The notes beneath the pieces are model-generated. The model made no database searches and had not been told where the DNA came from. It was given only the letters and a program-made list of their open reading frames with translations. The translations under genes and the position numbers were made by a program. This document shows positions 47,405 through 56,063 of a stretch of 64,000 bases of DNA, one piece after another. Source of the DNA: Promethearchaeota archaeon (GTDB lineage: Archaea; Asgardarchaeota; Lokiarchaeia; Sigyniarchaeales; SOKP01); NCBI GenBank assembly GCA_016840165.1, contig JAEOSU010000070.1, positions 62,001 to 126,000 on the forward strand, read 5' to 3'. How positions within the stretch are numbered: position 1 is the first letter of the stretch; each line of letters begins with the position of its first letter.

Positions 47405-48835
47405 TTACGTTACAATAATATATTCTTCCTTGGTTATAATCGCTTCAGATCCATCATCATCGGTGACTGTGAGAGATATTGTATAATTTCCTGCCGAAGA
47501 GAATTGATAAATCGGATTTTGGAGTGTAGAATTCACTAGTATTGTGTTAAAAGTCCATAAATAACTAGCGGGTGGATTGTAAACGGTTCCAGTAAACGTA
47601 AATTCAACGGAATCACCTACGTTTATTTCAGTCTCATTAGCAGTAAAATCAACAACAGGTATAGTGTCAATTTCTATTTTATTTATCATTTTAATTTGAT
47701 AGCTACGCACACGTCCTGGAATTATCAATACATAGGGCCCATGACCAAAACCACAAGTCTTTTTATCAGGCCACGCAGGATTTGTAGCTGAAGAAGTTCC
47801 ATCAGATTCTCCTAAAATTTTAACCTCATAGGCTAAAATAATTGGCAAATCATCATATACATCTGGTAATGGCACACCATCATCCTCAGGGTCAGTTTTA
47901 TTTACATAGTCCCAGTAATACGAATCATATTCTAATCCATTATAGACTTCATCTTCAGTTAGACCACGTTTTTTAGATGAACCATGTGGTGCTGCCCAAC
48001 CATCTGCTGCTCTCGCTTTAACTTCGAAATTTATACTATCATCTAGACCAACCCAATCACAAAGCATTGAGAGATTTACTCCATTATAGTATCGATTCAT
48101 ACCCCAATCATCAGTTCTTTCATATTTATAAGTATATGAGTAATTGTAGGATAAATCGGTTATGTTAGATGGGTCCAATGAGAGTTTTAGCTCGTCATCT
48201 AAGTATACATCTAACATCCAATCACTCAACACATTAATTTCTTCCAAGTTATAAATCCGTGCATCCATAGCTTCACCTATAAGTGCAAACGTTCCATACT
48301 TACTACCTAAGGGCGAATCTTGAAGCCACTGCTGATTTGCTGCAATAGCAATCATTATATTCTCTTCAGCATCTTCCAACTTTTCCAAAAGTTGACTCGC
48401 ACTAGTTCTAAATACATTTCTTTGTCCAAAATCATCTTCAACTGATGCAAACTCAATATCTCCTGGAAAATAGGTATAGTATTTATCAAAAAGATCAGTT
48501 ATACTAAAACCAGTAATATGAATGTCGGTTTCAGGGTCAATGATTGTCATTAGCCCTATACCAGTATCATAAGCGCTTGCTTGAGCGTTTTGATATACTT
48601 CTATTCCTTTCAAAATATCTTCAAAGTAGATGTGGACATTACTGTGCGTTTGATTATTTAGTATTAAATAGGTAGAGTTTGGTGCGGTACTCCAATCATC
48701 AGGCAGTCCAGAGAGATAAGTGGGAGGAGTTGTAGTAGTTTTAGGTTCCCAAGTTGCTACCACAAATCCTAGCCCACCAGCTAAACCTGTTGCGATAATT
48801 ATTAATATACCAATTACTAAATCTTTAGTTTTCAT
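47405..48835 (-). CDS. Secreted protein with molybdopterin-fold-like region and C-terminal PKD domain
   Basis: 476 residues from ATG 48835. An N-terminal membrane helix (LVIGILIIIATGLAGGLGF) is followed by a Thr/Pro linker, then a large outside domain where RYYNGVNLSMLCDWVGLD and ARAADGWAAP follow the GV-L-L, D-G-W pattern of the sulfite-oxidase-type fold; a weaker similar pattern appears earlier (GFSITDLFDKYY). The last 80 residues form a PKD domain (VDFTANETEINVGDSVEFTF ... YTISLTVTDDDG). It probably binds a ligand outside the cell for the transporter cluster downstream. First gene of the cluster by orientation. Confidence 0.6.
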   Translation of the reverse strand: MKTKDLVIGILIIIATGLAGGLGFVVATWEPKTTTTPPTYLSGLPDDWSTAPNSTYLILNNQTHSNVHIYFEDILKGIEVYQNAQASAYDTGIGLMTIIDPETDIHITGFSITDLFDKYYTYFPGDIEFASVEDDFGQRNVFRTSASQLLEKLEDAEENIMIAIAANQQWLQDSPLGSKYGTFALIGEAMDARIYNLEEINVLSDWMLDVYLDDELKLSLDPSNITDLSYNYSYTYKYERTDDWGMNRYYNGVNLSMLCDWVGLDDSINFEVKARAADGWAAPHGSSKKRGLTEDEVYNGLEYDSYYWDYVNKTDPEDDGVPLPDVYDDLPIILAYEVKILGESDGTSSATNPAWPDKKTCGFGHGPYVLIIPGRVRSYQIKMINKIEIDTIPVVDFTANETEINVGDSVEFTFTGTVYNPPASYLWTFNTILVNSTLQNPIYQFSSAGNYTISLTVTDDDGSEAIITKEEYIIVT

Positions 48836-49044
48836 GTTTATCAATAATTTTTAAGTAAAATTAATGAGAGATAATCTGAGATGCCTTTTAAATGTTATGT
48901 ATGGAGGGAAATAACGCTATGATTTCTAGATTTTTATTCGAATTAAAAAATTGGATTAAGGCTTAGACCATAACTATGAAATTATAAAATGAATGGACTA
49001 AAATAATCCAAAAATTACAAAAGAAAAAGGTAATAATAAAATAG

Positions 49045-49782
49045 TTATGGTAAAGTTACGATGTTAGTTTCTTCATCTAGTTTAATTATCCCTTTCACTG
49101 CTAGTTGCTTGATCGTTCTCACTGCCATAATTGGAGGCACATCTAACAGCTTTTTAAGTTCTTCAAGGTCGCACGAACCTTGGCTCATAATAGTGGCTAA
49201 AATATCAACTTCCGGAATTTCCACTTCTGAATTTTCAATTAGAAATGAGGTGAAAAAATTATTTCTTTTTAATACATACAATTTCTGGTTTAACTCTTCC
49301 ATTTTTTCTTCCGTATATAAAGCTTTTAATTGGTTTTCTCGGTTTTCATTGGAAATCTTTTTCTGTTCCAAATCATTATTTTCATTCTCTAAATTTGTAA
49401 TCTTTTGATTAAGTGTGTTCAATTTCGAAAGGGTCTCTTCTAATTCCATCGATGGGGCAGTGAGATCATTGCTTAATCGTTCAATATTACTCTTAAGCTC
49501 TGTATTTTTACTTATCAATTCTTCATTAACGGTCTTCAAATTATTTACCTTTTTCATGAGATCTTCAACCGTGATTTTTAATTTGGTAATTTCTGAATTC
49601 TGATTGTTGATTGTTTCTTCGTGCTTTTTTACCTCATCATGCTCTAATATAATCATTTTCCACGTATTCTTAAGATTTTGTAGTACTGATTCACTATTTT
49701 TATGAAAAGCTTGGATATACTCATCAAAATTTTTTTCTAGCTGCTCAATATCAGTAAGAATGCTTTTAATTTCCGTACTCAT
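49045..49782 (-). CDS. Coiled-coil protein with C-terminal winged helix (second of a pair)
   Basis: 245 residues. Residues about 1-175 are a long coiled coil (EELISKNTELKSNIERLSND and similar heptads), then a short globular tail with a winged-helix-like end (EVDILATIMSQGSCDLEELK...VRTIKQLAVKGIIKLDEE). It overlaps the preceding gene by one base in TAATG, so the two are translated together. Not recognised as a known family. Confidence 0.65.
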   Translation of the reverse strand: MSTEIKSILTDIEQLEKNFDEYIQAFHKNSESVLQNLKNTWKMIILEHDEVKKHEETINNQNSEITKLKITVEDLMKKVNNLKTVNEELISKNTELKSNIERLSNDLTAPSMELEETLSKLNTLNQKITNLENENNDLEQKKISNENRENQLKALYTEEKMEELNQKLYVLKRNNFFTSFLIENSEVEIPEVDILATIMSQGSCDLEELKKLLDVPPIMAVRTIKQLAVKGIIKLDEETNIVTLP

Positions 49783-50537
49783 TAAAAATCCACCTCCTCT
49801 TTAAGAAGTATCGTTCCTTCTTCTTGATTTAATTCAATAGGGGCATTCTCTTCAATCATCTTCTTAATGATTCGAATCGCTTGATCTTCACGCATATCAA
49901 TGGCAAGTAAAATATTTTTTAAATCTAAGGTACTTCCTGGCTGTAAAGCGCGTAAAAATTGATATAAAGCGGAATTAATATATTTCTTATCAATAAGTAT
50001 TTTCATTGCTGCCACTCTATTTTCGTAGGTTTTTACATATCTTTCCTTCTTATAAAATGTATTTTCAAGCTCTTTTTCTAACTCTCTCAGCTTCTTTTCA
50101 AAAATTTCGATTTCTCGAGAGATCTCAATATTTCTCTCATTTAACTTTTTTAATCTAACAGTCCGTGATTCAAATTCCTCTTTCTTGATTCGAATGCTTG
50201 CTTGTGTATCCTCAATTTTCTTTTGTTTCTCTTGGATAGTATCGAGTAACCTCTGCTTTTTTACCTGCAATTCACGATTATGTTCATCAAATTTTTGTAT
50301 ATCACGTTGGCATTGAGAGATATTTGTTTTTAATAAATTAATCTCTTCATTGTTAGCATCAATTTTATTTAGTAATGACGTCTTTTCTGTTTCAAACTTC
50401 TCAATACTGCCAAGAATCTTCTCTGGTTGCGCCCTTAACTTAGGTATATAATCACTGGTTAATCCACTTATGTCTACAATTAATGAGACCATCTTTTTTA
50501 ATGACGCTTTAGCATCCAATAAAGGTACTTCACTCAC
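49782..50537 (-). CDS. Coiled-coil protein with C-terminal winged helix (first of a pair)
   Basis: 251 residues starting at GTG, with AGGAGA six bases upstream. A short helical N-terminus leads to a long coiled coil (IEKFETEKTSLLNKIDANNEE onward) and a C-terminal winged-helix-like region (TLDLKNILLAIDMREDQAIRIIKKMIEENAPIELNQEEG). It has the same architecture as the next gene, with low sequence identity, so the two are distant paralogs probably forming a heterodimer. No membrane helix; function unknown. Confidence 0.65.
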   Translation of the reverse strand: MSEVPLLDAKASLKKMVSLIVDISGLTSDYIPKLRAQPEKILGSIEKFETEKTSLLNKIDANNEEINLLKTNISQCQRDIQKFDEHNRELQVKKQRLLDTIQEKQKKIEDTQASIRIKKEEFESRTVRLKKLNERNIEISREIEIFEKKLRELEKELENTFYKKERYVKTYENRVAAMKILIDKKYINSALYQFLRALQPGSTLDLKNILLAIDMREDQAIRIIKKMIEENAPIELNQEEGTILLKEEVDF

Positions 50538-50656
50538 ATTAACTCTCCTAATAAGTGTAAATTGAATATTTATTTACTATCATATGATCTTATGATTATT
50601 AAATTTGCATTTTTCAAAAGGTAAAGAGAAGTGAATAAAATTTATGAGTCTTGCGT

Positions 50657-51493
50657 TTAAACCTCTTTTGAGATATCCCTAATAAAATCTCTTTTATCAA
50701 GACTGAGATTGATCTTTCTCCGTCTCATTACGATATTTAGATTATCAATTAATTTTTCCGCGAAATATGAAAAGTTAAACTTAAAACTTGGATTTTTATT
50801 ATAATAGCTTTTTAAAAATAGATTAATGAGTTCAATTTTATTTCTTGGATCATTTAATTCAAATATTCCTGGATTTGTATCAAGTAATGAACAGCAGATC
50901 CATGATATATCAATAAGATGATTGCCTTCTAATGCATCCTCAAAATCCATTCCGTAAACAATTCCCGTTTGAGGATTAAAAATAAAATCTCTTAATCTTG
51001 CGTCGCCTTTATTTAATACTATCATTTCAGAATCGTTTTCTCGTGATATTATGTTGTTAGTATGTAGCTTCGATACCCATCTTGCTAAACTTTTTATACA
51101 CAAAAGTATTTCTTGTCTTGTAATTTCCTCTAAATCATTAAAGTCTTCAACACCAATTAACTTATCGTTTATATAATCACAAGCATTAATACCATCCACC
51201 TTTTCAAGAATTAAATAAGGTTTTTTGTAAAAAAGTATTTCTGGGACTAATAGATTTTGTTTTTTTAGCTTTGTTAAGATTTCAACTTCTTTATCTGCAT
51301 TTTCCGTTCGAAAAATCTTTAATATGCATAAACGTGGTAAACTCTCGGTTTCTTTGTTAAAGGTTAACAATAAAACAGAATTTTGTTTACTAGGGAGCTT
51401 TTGTAATAAGAAATGATTAAATTTATCAACAAGTTCAGGTAGTTCTTGTTTAAGTCCACTGATGATTTCCTTTCTTAGCTCTAACAATTCCAT
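50657..51493 (-). CDS. Kinase-like protein (APH/LPS-kinase fold) with altered catalytic loop
   Basis: 278 residues. The pattern fits a small-molecule kinase-type fold: LCILKIFRTENADKEVEIL (ATP-lysine and helix C glutamate), a hinge ILEKVDG, the catalytic loop KGDARLRDF and metal loop YGMDFEDAL. In the loop the usual HGDLHxxN is KGDARLRD: His replaced by Lys and the Asn by Asp, while the catalytic Asp is kept. It may be an active variant or a pseudokinase. Neighbours give no substrate clue. Confidence 0.65.
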   Translation of the reverse strand: MELLELRKEIISGLKQELPELVDKFNHFLLQKLPSKQNSVLLLTFNKETESLPRLCILKIFRTENADKEVEILTKLKKQNLLVPEILFYKKPYLILEKVDGINACDYINDKLIGVEDFNDLEEITRQEILLCIKSLARWVSKLHTNNIISRENDSEMIVLNKGDARLRDFIFNPQTGIVYGMDFEDALEGNHLIDISWICCSLLDTNPGIFELNDPRNKIELINLFLKSYYNKNPSFKFNFSYFAEKLIDNLNIVMRRRKINLSLDKRDFIRDISKEV

Positions 51494-51659
51494 TTTTTTA
51501 GTTTAATACAATTAGATTATATATTCAAGATAAGTATCTTAATTCTTATATTTAACTCCAACTATTGCTTGTAGCTAAGATCGAATATGTTCGGCTTAAA
51601 GATTATATGATTTATGATTTATTATAATAATAGATAAAACGGTTCAAATAATTTTAATC

Positions 51660-52544
51660 ATGATGAATTCTAAGAAATATTCACTTGGGATATTCTATGG
51701 CACTGATCAAGATACCATCATGCTTGCTCAAAAATTTGTGGGGAATCTTATCAATGACGATGAATTTTGTAAAGCGTGTGAATTATTAGAACAAAATGTC
51801 AAATGTGATAAGTGCCGAGAGAATTTAAAGAATTTTTCTGGAGATATTTATTTTTATGAACAAATTGGAAAGAATGCACCTGAACTTATTGAAAATCCCG
51901 AACAATTTTTACCCAAAATGATTCCTGAGGTAGATTTTTTATTAGTTATCGGAATTCATCAGGATTTGCTTGCGGAATTACCATATTATTTGAGAGAAAA
52001 AGAAATTAAAGCTGTTATAATTCCAATAGAAGACCCTAAGTGGGTTCCACCTGGACTTCAAGTTCAAGTTTTAGAAGACTTTGAGAAGTTTGGAATTCAA
52101 GCAGCATTTCCAAAACCTTTTTGCGCCTTAAGTAATAAATTAAATGAATATAATAAGGTTGGTTTTAATATTACTAAAGAGCGATCTCATATTAGAGAAT
52201 TTATTGAGTATTTTAAAATTGGAGAACCAATTGTAGCATTCTTATTGAGCAAGGATGGGAAAGCAATTGAGGATACATGTGTAATTCAAAGCGCTCCTTG
52301 TGGTTCCACCTATTTTATTGTACAGCAGTTAAAAGCTAAATATATTGAGAATGGTGAGGTAAGTTTAAATGAAAGAATTAGTAAAGCTCATCACTCCTAT
52401 CCTTGTAATGCATCTATGGACCAAGATTCAATTCTGAGAGATTCTATTCTGCACATTGGTGGGTATTTGATTAGAAATGTTATTAGATGTGAGTTAAATC
52501 TTGAAGAACAAGAAGGTCAAAAGTTAGTTTATGTTATAAAATGA
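51660..52544 (+). CDS. DUF166-family protein
   Basis: 294 residues of the archaeal DUF166 family. The middle has CVIQSAPCGSTYFIVQQLKA and the C-terminal SKAHHSYPCNASMDQDSILRDSILHIGGY, whose CGST, HHxYPC and ASMxxD are family hallmarks. Additional CKAC and CDKC pairs in the N-terminus may bind metal. The family has no proven function. The stop overlaps the start of a 40-residue gene (ATGA), so the two are coupled. Confidence 0.8.
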   Translation: MMNSKKYSLGIFYGTDQDTIMLAQKFVGNLINDDEFCKACELLEQNVKCDKCRENLKNFSGDIYFYEQIGKNAPELIENPEQFLPKMIPEVDFLLVIGIHQDLLAELPYYLREKEIKAVIIPIEDPKWVPPGLQVQVLEDFEKFGIQAAFPKPFCALSNKLNEYNKVGFNITKERSHIREFIEYFKIGEPIVAFLLSKDGKAIEDTCVIQSAPCGSTYFIVQQLKAKYIENGEVSLNERISKAHHSYPCNASMDQDSILRDSILHIGGYLIRNVIRCELNLEEQEGQKLVYVIK

Positions 52545-52663
52545 GAATGAAAATGTCAGGAGCAAATATATCTGAACGTATGGGTTTGGCTCTTATAGAT
52601 GAACAAATTAAAAGATTACTCCGAAAACATATACACTTTAAAAACATTAATAATCAAGCATGA
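52541..52663 (+). CDS. Small protein overlapping DUF166 (40 aa)
   Basis: A short frame whose ATG at 52541 overlaps the DUF166 stop as ATGA. The product is MRMKMSGANISERMGLALIDEQIKRLLRKH with a basic tail, so a soluble, basic, probably helical peptide. The stop is 52661-52663. No family known, but the ATGA overlap and amphipathic stretch argue for a real gene. It precedes the P-type ATPase by about 200 bases. Confidence 0.4.
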   Translation: MRMKMSGANISERMGLALIDEQIKRLLRKHIHFKNINNQA

Positions 52664-52860
52664 TACGCAATGAAATGGTATAAAGCAATTTTTAATTAAT
52701 TTCTCTCTATAATCAATCTAACTTAGAATATTTATTTATTAAAAATAAAGTAAATTTAACAAAAGTTTCAATAGAGTATACCCTAAGCTATATTTTTTTA
52801 TACTCCATAAATGTTAAGTTCTAATTGAAATATATACATTCATTACATAGGTGAGAAATT

Positions 52861-55008
52861 ATAGTTAAAGTAGCATGTTCATCCTCTCTTTGCGAACTAG
52901 AGGAGGAGGAAGAGGAAGAATCTTTTTTTGAAAAAAAATTCTGGTATTTTATTATTCCTTCAGCTATCTTACTTGGAATCTCAATTTTTTTAGAGTTTGC
53001 ATTTAAAATTGTATTAAGCGCTCAAATTCTTGCTATTGCTTCAGCAATTCTTTCAAGTTCTGGTATTGTTAAGGAAACATTCGAAGATGTTAAAAAGAAA
53101 AAAATTACTGCTAATCTATTAATGTTAATAGCTGGCGTTGCTTCATTTTTTATACTACATGGTCAAGAAGGTGCTACTGCATTACTATTATATGCAATAG
53201 CAGAAAGATTGGAAGAAATAACTACTGAAAAATCAAGAAATGCTATTAAAAAATTACTTGAACTTGCTCCTGATGAAGCATTACTGAAATCTGACAAAGG
53301 ATATGTGAATGTTCCTTCAAAAGAAGTGAAATTAGGGAATATAGTTGGGATAAAACCTGGAATGAAAGTACCCTTGGATGGTACTATTGTAAAAGGAAGT
53401 TCCTTTTTTGATGAAAGTGCAATCACTGGTGAATCTATCCCAGTCTTTAAACAAGAGGGTGATAAAATATTTGCGGCTAGTTTGAATTCTGATAGTTTTG
53501 TAGATGTCGAGGTTACAAGAGAAAGTTCAAATACAATTGTAGCTCAAATTGCGGAAAGCGTAAAAATTGCTCAGCAAAATAAAAGTAATCACGAAAAATT
53601 TATTGAAAAATTTGCTAAATATTATACTCCTATTATTCTTCTAGCATCCATTTTAGTTATGCTAATTCCCTCTTTATTAGGACTTAACTTTTTTGATTGG
53701 TTTTATCGTGGATTAGTTTTACTTGTAGTTTCATGTCCTTGCGCATTAACACTCTCAAATCCTTTGGCTAATATTAGTGCTTTAACTAAGCTTGCTAGAG
53801 AAGGAATAAGGGTTAAGGGAAATAAATATATAGAGTTAGCTGATAATGTGCAATTAGTAGCATTTGATAAGACTGGAACTTTAACAGAGGGAAAATTAAA
53901 AGTTTTTGATGTAATCAGCCATGGCATTTCAAAAGAGAGATTACTACAAATCGTTGCGAGTTTGGAAGCAATTTCTGAACATCCTATTGGCAATGCTATC
54001 GTTAGTCAATCGAAAGTAATGGATTTACCTTTATTAACTGTAAAAAATTTTAAAGTAATAAAAGGAATGGGGTTAGAAGGTGTAATAGATAAAACTCTAT
54101 ATCATATAGGAAGTCAAAAATATTTGGAGAGCATAGGTTATGAGATACCTAATGAAGACTTAAACTATTTCGGCAGTCAAGGAGTCATACCTGTATTTCT
54201 TGGGAGCAATAATAATCTTTTAGGGTTAATAACCATTAGGGATGTTTTAAGAGTGTCAGCTCCAATATTAATTGATGAATTGAAGAAAATGGGATTGGAA
54301 ACAGTCTTAATTTCTGGAGATCACCAAGCAGTATGCAACACTATAGGTGCTTGTTTAGATATGAATGTTGCTCAAGGTGAACTTTTACCCGACCAAAAAT
54401 TAGAAATAATACGTTCAAACAAAGAAAAGAATAAAAAAGTTGCCATGGTTGGAGACGGGATTAATGATGCTCCATCTTTGGCATTATCTGATCTAGGTAT
54501 TGCCATTGGGGCCTCGGCGACAGATTTAACTCTTGAAACGGCAGACGTCATTATTATGAGCGATGATTTAAAGAAAATTATAACTTTTTTTAATATCGCA
54601 AAAAAGACCAATAAGATTATAAAACAAAATATTTGGGGCTCTATTTTAATTAAAGTGTCATTCGCAATTCTCACTGTAATTGGGTTAATGACTTTATGGT
54701 TGGCAGTTGGAATTGGAGATATGGGAGTCTCATTAGCAGTATTATTCAATGGGATGAGAATTTTCAGATATAAAGTTAAATACAAAGATCTGAGCACTGA
54801 TATGGTTGAGAATGAAGCAAAATCAATTGTATGTAGAACATGCAATACACGGAATATTTTACCTCAGCATCACGGAAGAGATATGGTGAAAACCGAAAAA
54901 AAGTTGGTATGTTGGAGAAAACTATTAAACAGTGATGAGTTAGAACCGTGCGAGGAAGAAATTCCATTGTTATGCCCCCAATGTAATAATGAATTAGAGG
55001 TTATTTAA
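52861..55008 (+). CDS. P1B-type heavy-metal ATPase (Zn/Cd-type) with acidic Cys N-terminus
   Basis: 715 residues from an ATA at 52861, six bases after AGGTGA (52849-52854); the first ATG is 87 codons later and would remove the start of the membrane domain. The N-terminus reads VACSSSLCELEEEEEEE, a Cys pair followed by a Glu run that could bind metal. The core has TGESIPV, SCPCALTLS (metal-binding CPC, Cys292/294), DKTGTLTEG (Asp336 phosphorylated), SEHPIG and GDGINDAP. GDMGVSLAVLFNGMRIF in the last helices fits Zn/Cd P1B-2 pumps. A C-terminal zinc-ribbon-like tail has CRTC and CPQC pairs. It exports metal from the cell. Confidence 0.88.
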   Translation: MVKVACSSSLCELEEEEEEESFFEKKFWYFIIPSAILLGISIFLEFAFKIVLSAQILAIASAILSSSGIVKETFEDVKKKKITANLLMLIAGVASFFILHGQEGATALLLYAIAERLEEITTEKSRNAIKKLLELAPDEALLKSDKGYVNVPSKEVKLGNIVGIKPGMKVPLDGTIVKGSSFFDESAITGESIPVFKQEGDKIFAASLNSDSFVDVEVTRESSNTIVAQIAESVKIAQQNKSNHEKFIEKFAKYYTPIILLASILVMLIPSLLGLNFFDWFYRGLVLLVVSCPCALTLSNPLANISALTKLAREGIRVKGNKYIELADNVQLVAFDKTGTLTEGKLKVFDVISHGISKERLLQIVASLEAISEHPIGNAIVSQSKVMDLPLLTVKNFKVIKGMGLEGVIDKTLYHIGSQKYLESIGYEIPNEDLNYFGSQGVIPVFLGSNNNLLGLITIRDVLRVSAPILIDELKKMGLETVLISGDHQAVCNTIGACLDMNVAQGELLPDQKLEIIRSNKEKNKKVAMVGDGINDAPSLALSDLGIAIGASATDLTLETADVIIMSDDLKKIITFFNIAKKTNKIIKQNIWGSILIKVSFAILTVIGLMTLWLAVGIGDMGVSLAVLFNGMRIFRYKVKYKDLSTDMVENEAKSIVCRTCNTRNILPQHHGRDMVKTEKKLVCWRKLLNSDELEPCEEEIPLLCPQCNNELEVI

Positions 55009-55019
55009 ATTAATATAAA

Positions 55020-55104
55020 TGCGGAGAGGGAGATTTGAACTCCCGAACCCCTACGGGACTGGATTCTGAGTCCAGCGCCTTTAACCAGACTTGGCAATCC
55101 CCGC
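55020..55104 (-). tRNA. tRNA-Leu(CAG)
   Basis: A class II tRNA. Acceptor GCGGGGA (55098-55104) pairs with TCTCCGC (55021-55027), with a G-U pair; A73 is at 55020 and no CCA is encoded. The D arm contains AGTCTGGTTAAAGG, the anticodon arm is CTGGA, loop CTCAGAA with anticodon CAG, TCCAG. The long variable arm TCCCGTAGGGGTTCG and T arm GGGAG, TTCAAAT, CTCCC follow. No intron. It is convergent with the P-type ATPase gene, ending 12 bases past its stop. Confidence 0.97.
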
Positions 55105-55298
55105 ATTTCAATTTTTTTATATTAGTTACAAATTCAGAATGGTTCTAAGATATAAAATAATTTAATTTTCAAAAATATTTGTTATCTTCTCCTTATTAGA
55201 AATAGCGATAGTGCATACTAATTTTAATACCAATAATACTAATATATTATTAAAACTAATAATAATCACAGAAAGTAATTTAAAATCCCCTTGTTCTC

Positions 55299-56057
55299 AT
55301 GACAAATCCTCCAGATAAAGATCAAGAAAAAGGTGGAATGCCTGAACGAAAAGAAATCTCCCTTACTGTATACCAGTTTAATGATGAAATCGGAGATTTT
55401 GAAGAGTTAATTATTGATCCCGATGTTAAATTACCAGAATTATTAGATGAGGATTTCATCTTACTTTTTGTTGATCCGCAACATTATCGTGTTTGGTTGT
55501 GGCATGGATTAAATACTACTACTCGTATGAAATTTATTGCGGCAAAAATGGCAGCTCCTATACGAGATAAACATGGTATTGCGTTTAAAATAACAGCAGT
55601 TGATCAAGATATGGAAACCCGTGGTTTTAAGGTCATGCTCGGTTTAGAAGAGGAGATTGATTACTCTAAAGAACAAACTGGTCCGGCATTTAAAGATACT
55701 GAAGAAGATCTTGAACTACTTAAAGAGATAAAAGAAGAAAAAATTCTTTTAATCCTTGAAAAGGCAGGACTACCTGAAGGCTATAAAAGAAAGATGGTAA
55801 TCGTCAAGAATAAGCTCTATGGATATAAAGAATTTAAGACAAATTACACTGGTTCGGTTTATATGGAACCAAAGTTATTTCCCTTAAAAGAGGAAGTAGA
55901 AGATGGGGCATATTTGGCTGAGAATCTTGTTCCAAGAATGCTTATATCCTATAATAATGTCGTATTAACTGAGTTACTTGAAAAAGTGAACGGAAAGATT
56001 TCTAAGAATGTAGCGAATGACGTTAGTGATGATGATAGCATTGATAAATTATCATAG
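55299..56057 (+). CDS. Gelsolin-like domain protein
   Basis: 252 residues. Residues about 45-120 resemble one gelsolin/ADF-like segment: LLDEDFILLFVDPQHYRVWLW (core strands with the D-x-x-x-x-x-x-VWLW pattern), GLNTTTRMKFIAAKMAAPI (the long helix) and AVDQDMETRGFKVMLG (the E-x-x-x-F end). The C-terminal half is alpha/beta with an acidic end and no recognised domain. In Asgard archaea gelsolin proteins regulate actin. It is followed six bases later by the VTT-domain gene, which is likely cotranscribed. The assignment is by pattern and needs structural comparison. Confidence 0.55.
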   Translation: MTNPPDKDQEKGGMPERKEISLTVYQFNDEIGDFEELIIDPDVKLPELLDEDFILLFVDPQHYRVWLWHGLNTTTRMKFIAAKMAAPIRDKHGIAFKITAVDQDMETRGFKVMLGLEEEIDYSKEQTGPAFKDTEEDLELLKEIKEEKILLILEKAGLPEGYKRKMVIVKNKLYGYKEFKTNYTGSVYMEPKLFPLKEEVEDGAYLAENLVPRMLISYNNVVLTELLEKVNGKISKNVANDVSDDDSIDKLS

Positions 56058-56063
56058 CTCTAA

